NCBI RefSeq assembly: GCF_029319185.1
Contig: NZ_CP119754.1
Location: 1,426,001-1,490,000 of the forward strand
DNA from: Superficieibacter sp. HKU1
GTDB taxonomy: Bacteria; Pseudomonadota; Gammaproteobacteria; Enterobacterales; Enterobacteriaceae
Direction of reading: 5' to 3'
Length of the DNA: 64,000 nucleotides
Part shown: in pieces, positions 26,168 to 33,881 of the stretch
Layout of the letters: each line of letters starts with the position of its first letter
Numbering within the stretch: the stretch's first letter is position 1
The notes under the pieces: generated by a model
Database searches by the model: none
The model's input: the letters and a program-made list of their open reading frames with translations, nothing else
What the model was told of the DNA's origin: nothing
Program-made: the position numbers and the translations under genes

Positions 26168-26203
26168 AAAAAGCGGTTCGTCACATGCGACGAACCGCTT
26201 TTT
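26168..26203. terminator. Strong hairpin with A and T runs on both sides
   Basis: Fourteen-base arms (AAAAGCGGTTCGTC at 26169-26182 and its complement at 26189-26203 region) with a six-base loop, an A run before and a T run after. It lies upstream of the MATE gene. With no plus-strand gene before it, it probably stops stray transcription entering from either side. Confidence 0.75.
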
Positions 26204-26345
26204 ATTATTTAAATATGCAATAATTTCTGCTGAGGGATAATTAACATGAATGTTATTGGCGTCCTGCGTTGCATCATTGCCTCCTGCTACCCATCAGAAG
26301 CCAATAATAATCCTCTCGCTCGCGATTCTCCATCATTTAATTACG

Positions 26346-26375
26346 GCGGCAGGCGGGGTTGATCCGGCCTGCCGC
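26346..26375 (-). terminator. Terminator-like hairpin after the sugar importer operon
   Basis: GCGGCAGGC (26346-26354) and its exact complement (26367-26375) form a nine-base stem five bases beyond the permease stop. On the minus strand a short A/T-rich stretch follows (GTAATTAAATG). Confidence 0.6.
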
Positions 26376-26380
26376 GAAAA

Positions 26381-27469
26381 TTACCTGGTTTCAATCACCG
26401 CCTTTTGCGCCACCACCGCGGCTTTTTGCTGCATGCGGTTCTGCATCTGGTCAATAATCACCGCGACGATAATCACGATCCCTTTAATCACCATCTGCCA
26501 GAACTCACTCACGCCCATCATGACCAGACCGTCGGCAAGGAAGCCGATAACGAACGCGCCGATCAGCGTGCCGAGAATGGTGCCGCGTCCGCCCGCCAGC
26601 GAGGTGCCGCCCAGCACCACGGCGGCGATGGCATTCATCTCAAACGCGGTGCCGTTGGCCGGATGGCTGGCGAGCAGCTGCGCGGAGACGACGATCCCGG
26701 CGATGGCCGCACACAGCCCGGAGAGCATATACACCAGCACTTTAATCTGTTTCACCCGCACGCCGGACAGTTCCGCCGCGCGTTCGTTATCGCCAATAGC
26801 ATACACATGACGACCAAAGGGCAGGCGACGGGCAATGTAGGCGATGATCAGCGCCAGCACGATCATCATCCAGATGGCCCACGGAATGCCGAGCAGCGAG
26901 CCTGCGCCAATCTCGTCAAAACCGGTGTTACCTAGCTGCGGATTGCCCGACAGGCCGGGGAAGGTCTGGCCGTCGGAGGTGAGCATCGCCGCCCCGCGCA
27001 GCACGTACATCGTGCCGAGGGTACAGATAAACGGGGCCACGTTGTAGCGGGTGATGATCCAGCCGTTAACCCCGCCAATCAGCGCGCCTGTCAACAGTAC
27101 AATCGGCACAATCACCCACACGCTCGGGAAAATGGCGATGCCAAACATTGGCAGCACGATACCTTTGGTGATAAGCCATCCGGCAATCATTCCACACAGG
27201 CCAAGCGTGGCCCCAATCGACAGGTCGATCCCGGCGGTGATGATGACAAAAGTGATCCCCAGCGCCAGGAAGGCGTTAATGGCGATATGCTTAATCATAA
27301 TCACCATGCTGCCCGCAGAGAGAAAGCCCGGCACGGTAATGGTAAAAAAGCCGACGATCAGAAACAGCGCGATAAAGGTGCGCAGCTTCAGCAGCATAAG
27401 CAGGATATTTTCCCGCGACAGCGACGCCCCGGCGCGCGGCGCTAATGCGACAGACTGTGTTGTTTTCAT
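26381..27469 (-). CDS. Sugar ABC transporter permease, RbsC type
   Basis: Inner-membrane permease of 362 aa in the RbsC/AraH/XylH group of carbohydrate importers. It shows ITAGIDLSIGATLGLCGMI and VLGGTSLAGGRGTILGTLIG, both diagnostic of the family, with about ten hydrophobic segments. I start it at 27469, one base after the ATPase stop, with AGGGG upstream; an in-frame ATG six codons earlier would overlap the ATPase gene. The N-terminal 30 residues are hydrophilic, as in many relatives. It is the last gene of the importer operon. Confidence 0.92.
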   Translation of the reverse strand: MKTTQSVALAPRAGASLSRENILLMLLKLRTFIALFLIVGFFTITVPGFLSAGSMVIMIKHIAINAFLALGITFVIITAGIDLSIGATLGLCGMIAGWLITKGIVLPMFGIAIFPSVWVIVPIVLLTGALIGGVNGWIITRYNVAPFICTLGTMYVLRGAAMLTSDGQTFPGLSGNPQLGNTGFDEIGAGSLLGIPWAIWMMIVLALIIAYIARRLPFGRHVYAIGDNERAAELSGVRVKQIKVLVYMLSGLCAAIAGIVVSAQLLASHPANGTAFEMNAIAAVVLGGTSLAGGRGTILGTLIGAFVIGFLADGLVMMGVSEFWQMVIKGIVIIVAVIIDQMQNRMQQKAAVVAQKAVIETR

Positions 27470-27470
27470 C

Positions 27471-28997
27471 TTAGAACCCCTGAGCACTTGCCGTTACCAG
27501 TGCCGACTCTTCGGCCCGATCGCGCACGATGTCGGCGGTCAGTTTGCCGCCGGACATCACCAGAATGCGGTCCGATACCGCCATGATTTCTTTCAGATCT
27601 GACGTCGAGAAGACCACCGCAATGCCCTGTTCAGAGAGCTGGACCATCATGCGGAACACGTCCGCCTTGGCCCCGACGTCAATACCGCGCGTCGGCTCGT
27701 CAAGAAACAGGATTTTCGGATTGGTCAGCAGCGAACGTCCGATCACCACTTTTTGCTGATTACCGCCGCTGAGCGCCTGGATCTCCACCTCCGGCGAGGA
27801 GACTTTAATCGACAGGCTGCCGATGGTGCTGGCGACCACTTTTTCCTCATCTTTCTGCGCGATGGCAAAACCGCGCTGCAACCGTCGCCACAGGCTGGCG
27901 ATGGTGAGGTTGGTGGCGACGGAAGAAACGGGAAAAATGCCGGTGCGCTTGCGATCTTCCGGGACCAGACTCATCCCCATTTTGATGCGATCGGCGGGCG
28001 TCAGCCGCTGCGGTACGGGTTTGCTGTCCAGCCACAGTTTGCCGAGATACGTGCGTTGCGTGCCGAGCAGGCATTCGAACAGTTCGGTGCGACCCGCGCC
28101 CATTAGCCCATAAATGCCGACGATTTCCCCGGCGTGGACGTTAAAGGAAACGTCATCGACCACCGTATTGCCGCTGGTATTGACGCAGGTGATATGTTCC
28201 GCTTCCAGCACCGGTGCGCCAAAAGTGCGGCCCGGCGTCAGGAAGTTGGTCACCGGATCGCTGCCGAGCATTTCACGCACGATCCACGGCACGTCGATAT
28301 CGCTTACCTTCGCTTCGGACTGAAACTTGCCGTCGCGCAGGATAGTGATCACGTCGCCAATCGCCATCAGCTCTTCCAGGCGGTGCGAGATATAGATAAT
28401 CGACACCCCCTGGCGGGTCAGCTCGCGGATCACCCGGAACAGGATCTCCACTTCGGTTTTACTCAGCGCCGAGGTGGGTTCGTCGAGGATCAGGATGTCC
28501 GCATCCTCGGCCAGCGCTTTGGCGATCTCAATCAGCTGCTGCTGGCCGACCTTCAGGTTGCCTACCAGTTCGCGGGGAGAAATCGGCTGGTCGAGGCGCT
28601 TAAGCAGTTCGGCGGCGCGTTTTTCCTGCCCGGCTTCGTTAATCGGCGTAATGCCTTTCTGTAGCTCACGGCCCAGAAAGATATTCTCCGCCACGGTAAG
28701 GTTCTCAAACAGATTGAGCTCCTGATGCACCATGCCGATGCCGTGCGCCGCGGCCGCGCGGGTGTTGGGAAAATGCACCTGCTTACCGTTGAGCCACATT
28801 TCACCGAGGCTCGGCTGCTGCACGCCGGCGAGAATTTTCATCAGCGTGGATTTCCCCGCGCCGTTCTCGCCGATAATCACGTTCACCTTGCCGCGCCAGA
28901 CGTTGTAATCGACGTTGTCCAGCGCGATGGTGCCGGGAAAGAGCATCGAAATACCGCGCGTGCGCAGGATAATGTCATCCACAGGAACGTCGCTCAT
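27471..28997 (-). CDS. Sugar ABC transporter ATP-binding protein, RbsA type (two ATPase domains)
   Basis: Fused double ATPase (508 aa). Domain 1 (about 1-250) has Walker A GENGAGKST and Walker B ILILDEPTSAL. Domain 2 has the degenerate Walker A region GLMGAGRTE, signature LSGGNQQK and Walker B ILFLDEPTRGID. This is the RbsA/MglA/XylG pattern. The ATG overlaps the stop of the DUF2291 gene by one base (TAATG), so translation is coupled. It should energise import of a pentose-like sugar with the RbsC- and RbsB-type partners. Confidence 0.93.
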   Translation of the reverse strand: MSDVPVDDIILRTRGISMLFPGTIALDNVDYNVWRGKVNVIIGENGAGKSTLMKILAGVQQPSLGEMWLNGKQVHFPNTRAAAAHGIGMVHQELNLFENLTVAENIFLGRELQKGITPINEAGQEKRAAELLKRLDQPISPRELVGNLKVGQQQLIEIAKALAEDADILILDEPTSALSKTEVEILFRVIRELTRQGVSIIYISHRLEELMAIGDVITILRDGKFQSEAKVSDIDVPWIVREMLGSDPVTNFLTPGRTFGAPVLEAEHITCVNTSGNTVVDDVSFNVHAGEIVGIYGLMGAGRTELFECLLGTQRTYLGKLWLDSKPVPQRLTPADRIKMGMSLVPEDRKRTGIFPVSSVATNLTIASLWRRLQRGFAIAQKDEEKVVASTIGSLSIKVSSPEVEIQALSGGNQQKVVIGRSLLTNPKILFLDEPTRGIDVGAKADVFRMMVQLSEQGIAVVFSTSDLKEIMAVSDRILVMSGGKLTADIVRDRAEESALVTASAQGF

Positions 28998-29605
28998 TAT
29001 TGTGCCTCCTGTTTCAGCTCCAGCGCGGCCGCGTTTTCCGCTTTGCCGCCGTTGAGGGTCACAGCCATCAACACGGTGGCGGTTTTCCCCGTCCAGCTAT
29101 CGTCGATCTTCGGCAGACTTTTTACCGCTTCCCGGTTGTAGGCGCGCGACAGCTGAGCAAACTGTACCTGGTTAGTAAAATCTTCAAATTTAAAACCGGT
29201 CGCGTCGCGAATGGCGTTGCCGCGCATTACCGGGCCGGTCTGTACTTCAAGCGGCTGACCGTTAAAGGTCACGATCAGTTTCTGTTCACGCTCGTTGCTG
29301 AGATCTACGCGCTCCACCTTACTGGTGAGGCGGACGAAGACGCTTTCAGCATCGGGTGACGGCGTTTTTAACTGCGTCGAGAGCGCGGTGGCGTCGAGCG
29401 CCTTCTTATGTGCCGCATCAATAACGCGTTCCTGCCAGGTTTGTTGCGCGATCTGCTGTGGGGTCTGATTGTCAAAGTTGGCTTTGGCATTGGGATCGGC
29501 AGGCATAATCGGCTTGCCGTTCTCATCCAGATCCACCACCGTGCAGGCCGTCAGCAACAGGGTGGCACAACCCAACAGCGCGGCACCCCATTGTTTTAAC
29601 GACAT
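28997..29605 (-). CDS. DUF2291 lipoprotein associated with sugar importer
   Basis: Protein of 202 aa of the DUF2291 family, whose members are typically encoded inside Rbs-type sugar ABC operons; their function is not known to me. The signal ends in the lipobox LTAC (Cys21) followed by Thr, which predicts outer-membrane sorting. The mature part holds KANFDNQTPQQIAQQTW, an FVRLTSKVERVDLSNERE strand region and QTGPVMRGNAIRDATGFKFE, suggesting a beta-rich periplasmic domain. It lies between the binding protein and the ATPase, so it may help binding-protein delivery or sense the sugar; that is speculation. Confidence 0.8.
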   Translation of the reverse strand: MSLKQWGAALLGCATLLLTACTVVDLDENGKPIMPADPNAKANFDNQTPQQIAQQTWQERVIDAAHKKALDATALSTQLKTPSPDAESVFVRLTSKVERVDLSNEREQKLIVTFNGQPLEVQTGPVMRGNAIRDATGFKFEDFTNQVQFAQLSRAYNREAVKSLPKIDDSWTGKTATVLMAVTLNGGKAENAAALELKQEAQ

Positions 29606-29616
29606 AACGCCTCCGC

Positions 29617-30558
29617 TTACTTACTGAGGTTGAACATATTCAGCTTGCTGGCGTTGGTTTCATCAATCAGCACGCAGTCCATCAATTGTTTCTCTTCCTT
29701 CTGGGCTTTGCCGTTTTTCAGGAAGTAGTCCGCCTGTTCGACGGCCATTTGTGCCTGCTGCCAGCCGGGTTGCAGGACGGTAGCTTTGATGTTGCCTTTG
29801 TTGATGATGGAATCACGGGTGTAGTCGCTGCCGTCAAAGCCGACAACAACAACGTCTTTCTTACCGGCGGCTTTCAGCGCGGCTTCAGCGCCGAGCGCCA
29901 TGGTGTCGTTGCCGGAGATGACGCCAACGATATCCGGGTTGGTTTGCAGCATCGCTTCCATACGGGTGAAGGCTTCGGTCTGGCTCCAGTTCGCGGTCTG
30001 CTGGGCGACCATCTTCATGTCGGTATAATCATCCAGCACGTCGTGATAGCCCTGCGAACGCACTTTCGCGTTGGTGTCGGACTGACGGCCCAGCAGTTCG
30101 ACGTATTTGCCTTTGCCGTTCAGCAATTTGGCAAATTTCTCCGCGCCTAACTGCGCACCCTGATAGTTGTTAGAGACGATTTGCGCGACGGCGATACCGG
30201 TTTTGTTAATTTCACGATCGATAAGGAACGCCGGTACGCCCGCCGCTTTCGCTTTTTCCAGCGGACCGACGGTGGCGTCCGCGCCGGCGTTATCAAGAAT
30301 AATGGCCTTCGCTTTACGGGCGATGGCGGTTTCGATGAGCTGGTTTTGTTTATTCACGTCGTCATCATGCGACGCCACCAGCGTGGTATAGCCCAGCTCT
30401 TTGGCTTTAGCGGCGGCACCGTCCGCTTCGGCTTTGAAGAACGGGTTGTCGTGTGAGGGGGTGATAATCGCGATCAAACCGCCGTCGGCCGCAAACAGCG
30501 AGCCGGAGGCAGCGAGGGTAGAAGCCAGTAATACGGATTTTGCAAAGGTCATGTTCAT
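29617..30558 (-). CDS. Sugar ABC transporter substrate-binding protein, RbsB type
   Basis: Periplasmic binding protein of 313 aa (Peripla_BP_4 family). The start at 30558 has GGAG seven bases upstream and gives a clean signal peptide (MNMTFAKSVLLASTLAASG, cleavage after SLFA). The mature part is strongly RbsB-like: IAIITPSHDNPFFKAEADGA, LIDREINKTG, ISGNDTMALGAEAALKAAG and VGFDGSDYTRDSI. RbsB-like proteins bind ribose and related sugars, including apiose in studied cases. It opens the importer operon and is preceded by a 33-bp element shared with the transketolase promoter. Confidence 0.92.
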   Translation of the reverse strand: MNMTFAKSVLLASTLAASGSLFAADGGLIAIITPSHDNPFFKAEADGAAAKAKELGYTTLVASHDDDVNKQNQLIETAIARKAKAIILDNAGADATVGPLEKAKAAGVPAFLIDREINKTGIAVAQIVSNNYQGAQLGAEKFAKLLNGKGKYVELLGRQSDTNAKVRSQGYHDVLDDYTDMKMVAQQTANWSQTEAFTRMEAMLQTNPDIVGVISGNDTMALGAEAALKAAGKKDVVVVGFDGSDYTRDSIINKGNIKATVLQPGWQQAQMAVEQADYFLKNGKAQKEEKQLMDCVLIDETNASKLNMFNLSK

Positions 30559-30573
30559 CTTTTTCTCCACATT

Positions 30574-30606
30574 GAATATTTATTCAATAATGATTTATTA
30601 TTCAAG
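30574..30606 (+). promoter_or_regulatory. 33-bp operator-like element at the sugar importer promoter
   Basis: Begins GAATATTTATTC, then six bases, then GATTTATTATTCAAG. It matches 19962-19994 at 29 of 33 positions. On the minus strand it contains two exact TTGAATAA repeats 18 bases apart. It lies five bases upstream of the Shine-Dalgarno of the binding-protein gene. Confidence 0.6.
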
Positions 30607-30692
30607 TTAACGATAAAGCGCCTGAATCAAACTGTCTACGGTTTACGCAGGTAATTTCTTAAAAGGAGAAAAGGATCACGATCCTGAGGGGA

Positions 30693-31340
30693 TTATTGCG
30701 TCACGGTGACGATCTGCTGGGCAATTTTTGCCCAGTGAAGGGTAAAGGTTTGGCCTGCCAGACGCGGTGAAAAATGCGCCGAGGGTTGCAGATGCAGGCT
30801 GTCCGGGCCGATGGCGATGACCCTGGCGCTGTGAAAACCGGGCCGGGGCGCGGCACGAGCAGACCAGGCTTTAAAAAGGCTCTCTTTGGCGGAGAAGGCC
30901 ACGGTTAACGCCAGCGGGAAGGGGAGAGGAGCGGCGCGTAGCAGCGTCTGTTCCCGGCTATCGACGATGCTGTCGGCAAGCTCATCGCTAAGCTGGTTGG
31001 TAAAAAGGGTCTCTATATCCACGCCCACCGGCTGACGAGAAACTACCGCCAGCGCCGTCGTCGCGCTGTGGCTGATGCTGCCGTAAATCCCGGCAGGCCA
31101 CATTGGCTGGCGTGCTTCGCCAATGCCCGGCACGCCTTTCTCATCATATTCACCCAGGGCATGGATAGCGGCGATTCGTCCGGCGAGATGTTCAGCTTTA
31201 CGTTTACGCCCGGCCTGCGCGAGCTGCGCGCAGTAGGGTAGCCAGAGAAGATCGTGCTCGCCAAAGGTCGCCGGGTCGAAATCAATCCGGTGCAGGCGAT
31301 GGGGGGAGAGGGAAAGCGTGGTATGAACGGTTTTCATCAT
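30693..31340 (-). CDS. entD: Enterobactin synthase component D, phosphopantetheinyl transferase
   Basis: EntD (215 aa) transfers the 4'-phosphopantetheine arm of CoA to the carrier domains of EntB and EntF. The Sfp/EntD motifs are present: GVDIE (Mg ligands Asp and Glu) and FSAKESLFKAW. AGRKRKAEHLAGRIAA and YGSISHS are nearly as in E. coli. The C-terminal third is more diverged. It lies downstream of fepA on the same strand, separated by 41 bases that hold a hairpin, as in other enterobacteria. Two adjacent ATG codons are possible starts (31340 and 31337). Confidence 0.95.
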   Translation of the reverse strand: MMKTVHTTLSLSPHRLHRIDFDPATFGEHDLLWLPYCAQLAQAGRKRKAEHLAGRIAAIHALGEYDEKGVPGIGEARQPMWPAGIYGSISHSATTALAVVSRQPVGVDIETLFTNQLSDELADSIVDSREQTLLRAAPLPFPLALTVAFSAKESLFKAWSARAAPRPGFHSARVIAIGPDSLHLQPSAHFSPRLAGQTFTLHWAKIAQQIVTVTQ

Positions 31341-31351
31341 CAGCGGGTAAA

Positions 31352-31374
31352 CCCCTCTCCCGGCAGGAGAGGGG
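31352..31374 (-). terminator. Hairpin between fepA and entD
   Basis: CCCCTCTCC (31352-31360) and its exact complement (31366-31374) form a nine-base stem with a five-base loop. On the minus strand TTTA follows. The stem ends 11 bases before the entD ATG, so it could reduce read-through or cover entD translation rather than fully stop transcription. Confidence 0.55.
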
Positions 31375-31381
31375 ATTGCTG

Positions 31382-33631
31382 TCAGAAGTGCGTATTCACA
31401 CTCATATACCAGGTGCGGCCAGACTCGTTATAGGTCTCAGCGCCCGCGCCGTACATATAACCTGTTGTGCCGCCAGTGGTCTGGGCATTACCGGCACGCC
31501 AGTGACGTTTATCAAAGACGTTATCCACGCCGCCGGTCAGACTGACGTTTTTGGTCGCGTCCCAGGTCGCGCTCAGGCCAACGATGCTGTAAGGACTGAC
31601 TTCGTTGGTTTCTGAACCGGTCGCCGGTTTGCCCTGGTAGTTATACTTCTTCGGCTGCTGTTTGCCGTACCAGGTCAGGGTGGACTGCACAGAGAAATCC
31701 TGCTGTACCTGCCAGCTCAGGGTTGAGTTGACGGTATATTCCGGAATGATCGACAGGCGCTCGCCGGTCTCTTTGTTCTTACTCTGCAACATGTAGGTCA
31801 TGTTGTTGGTCCAGTTCACGGTATCGCTGACCGGCACGTTAACCGTCCCTTCCAGCCCTTCCACCACCGCTTTAGGGATATTTTCCCACTGGTAGATATC
31901 GGTTTTGACTTTACCGGTGCCGGTCTGGCTAATCGGCGCGTAGCCCGCTTCAATCTTGTCGCGGTAATCATTGCGGAACCAGGTCAGTCCGGCCAGCCAG
32001 CCGTCGCGTTTGAACTCCAGACCAATCTCTTTGTTGATGCTGGTTTCCGCTTTCAGATCGTCGTTACCCATCATGTAACAGCCGACACCAGTACCGCTGG
32101 CGTAGCAGCCCTGGCCTTTACTGTACAGAATGTAGTTCGGGTTGGTCTGATAAAGGCTTGGCGCTTTATAAGCGCGGGCAATCCCCATCTTCAGCGTGAA
32201 GTCATCGCCGAGACCCTGCGACAGGTTCAGGGACGGACTCCAGTTATTGCCGACGATGCTGTGATGGTCGAAACGCAGCCCCGGCGTCAACATGGTGGTG
32301 TCGGTCAGTTCAATGTTGTCTTCGGTGAACAGTGAGAAAATCTCTGCTTTCGAATACGGACTGCGGTTGGTGCTGTCGTAACCCGGAATGTCGCCGCCCA
32401 TAAAGGTCTGACTGTTCGAGGTCATATCCTTCATCCGCTGCTGATTCCATTCGCTGCCCAGCGTCAGGTTCTGATTGACCAGGAACTCGAACGGCAGGTT
32501 GACCTCACTGTGTAACAGCACGTCATCCAGATCGATATCGGCAAACTTCTGCGAGGCATTCGGGTCAAAAATCCCTTCCGTGCCGCCCGCCAGACCTTCA
32601 GGCGTGCGCGAGTTGCGGGTATGCTCGTACTGCGCCCAGTTGCTGGTGGTAATGCCGTTATCCCAGCCGCCGTTCCAGGTGACGGAATACGTCTGGCGAT
32701 AAAGACGGTTGGTCTCTTTGCCGTAGTTTTCCTTCACCAGCGCATTGGTATTTGTGTTCTGCGTGTCGCCCGCGTAGAGGTTATTCTGGCGGCTGTAGCC
32801 AGATTCAAACTCCAGCGACTGCATCGGTGCGAAGTCCCAGCGCAGCACGCCGTTGATATCTTTGTTCTCCACGCCTTCGCGTCCGGCAGGCAGCGTATCG
32901 GCATAGATCCCGGTACGCTCGGACTGGTGGCCCTGGTTAATATCCCAGGCGTCGGCCTGCGTTTTATCGAGGTTGCCATACAGACGGAAGCTGACGTCGC
33001 CGCCCAGCGGGCCGGTCAGGTTAAAGTTGGTGCGTTTGGTGGACCCTTCGTCTTTATGTTCCGGGGCGTCGAGGTACGTATCCCACGAACCGTGCCATTC
33101 GCCGCTGCTTTTTTTAGTGATGATGTTCACCACGCCACCCGCCGCGCCGTTACCGTAGCGCGCGGCGGCCGGACCGCGGATCACTTCGATGCGCTCAATA
33201 AGCTCCGGCGGTACCCAGCCGGTATCGCCGCGGGTGTCACGCTCGCCGCGCCAGCCCAGACGGACCGAGTTACGGCTGGTGACCGGCTTACCGTCGATGA
33301 GGATCAGGGTGTTTTCCGGTCCCATGCCGCGAATATCGATCTGGCGATTGTTACCGCGCTGGCCGCTGGTGGAGTTACCGGTCAGGTTAACGCCGGGCAT
33401 GGTGCGGATAATTTCAGACACATCGCGGGCGGGAGGATTTTTGCGGATCTCGTCGGCGGTAATAGTGGAAACGCCGGGAGCCTGAAGATTTTGCTGTGCG
33501 GCGGTAACGACCATCGTTTCGCCGTCGGAAGAAGTCTGCTGTGAGGCAGTCTCCTCCGCGTGCAGCGGAAGCGCTACCCCGTAAATTCCCAGATTGACCA
33601 GTAAGGCCAGGGAGTGAATTTTGTTATTCAT
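31382..33631 (-). CDS. fepA: Ferric enterobactin outer-membrane receptor
   Basis: TonB-dependent receptor (749 aa from the ATG at 33631) for ferric enterobactin. The signal peptide ends at LPLHA, the TonB box region is ETMVVTA, and the plug domain shows DIRGMGPENTLILIDGKPV and RGPAAARYGNGAAGGVVNI. The rest is a 22-strand barrel ending in Phe (SVNTHF), the usual outer-membrane insertion signal. AGGA lies upstream of the ATG; an in-frame ATG nine codons earlier is unlikely. It is divergent from fes with Fur-type sites between. Confidence 0.97.
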   Translation of the reverse strand: MNNKIHSLALLVNLGIYGVALPLHAEETASQQTSSDGETMVVTAAQQNLQAPGVSTITADEIRKNPPARDVSEIIRTMPGVNLTGNSTSGQRGNNRQIDIRGMGPENTLILIDGKPVTSRNSVRLGWRGERDTRGDTGWVPPELIERIEVIRGPAAARYGNGAAGGVVNIITKKSSGEWHGSWDTYLDAPEHKDEGSTKRTNFNLTGPLGGDVSFRLYGNLDKTQADAWDINQGHQSERTGIYADTLPAGREGVENKDINGVLRWDFAPMQSLEFESGYSRQNNLYAGDTQNTNTNALVKENYGKETNRLYRQTYSVTWNGGWDNGITTSNWAQYEHTRNSRTPEGLAGGTEGIFDPNASQKFADIDLDDVLLHSEVNLPFEFLVNQNLTLGSEWNQQRMKDMTSNSQTFMGGDIPGYDSTNRSPYSKAEIFSLFTEDNIELTDTTMLTPGLRFDHHSIVGNNWSPSLNLSQGLGDDFTLKMGIARAYKAPSLYQTNPNYILYSKGQGCYASGTGVGCYMMGNDDLKAETSINKEIGLEFKRDGWLAGLTWFRNDYRDKIEAGYAPISQTGTGKVKTDIYQWENIPKAVVEGLEGTVNVPVSDTVNWTNNMTYMLQSKNKETGERLSIIPEYTVNSTLSWQVQQDFSVQSTLTWYGKQQPKKYNYQGKPATGSETNEVSPYSIVGLSATWDATKNVSLTGGVDNVFDKRHWRAGNAQTTGGTTGYMYGAGAETYNESGRTWYMSVNTHF

Positions 33632-33800
33632 TGTAAGTCCTGCTTTTCGTTGCCGCATCCCCGTTGCATCCTTCCCAGTGGGCGAGGTGCTGGCATTATC
33701 ATTGCCTGGTTGCTGATAACCGGTTCATTTCCCTGAATCGCTCAGCCCATAGCATGTTTTTAGGATTTTGCGCTGCCACGGCGCGTCAATACGCTATTGC

Positions 33801-33833
33801 AAATGCAAATAGTTATCAATAATATTATCAATA
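33801..33833. promoter_or_regulatory. Fur-type operator between fepA and fes
   Basis: The A/T-rich stretch reads on the minus strand TGATAATATTATTGATAAC followed by TATTTGCATTTGCA, which gives overlapping matches to the GATAAT hexamer array of Fur boxes. It lies mid-way in the 250-base divergent fepA-fes region, where E. coli has its Fur site. Confidence 0.75.
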
Positions 33834-33881
33834 TATTTTAACGATTAAAAAAAACGCTCCGGTAAACATAGGGTTATTAAT

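Noticed and set aside
26250..26810. 186-codon plus-strand frame at the end of the sugar importer operon
   Set aside because: Mostly antisense to the permease, with Thr/Pro/Ser-rich product and no motif.
32621..33544. 307-codon plus-strand frame opposite fepA
   Set aside because: Antisense shadow of a clear receptor gene in G/C-rich sequence; no ribosome site and no recognisable domains.
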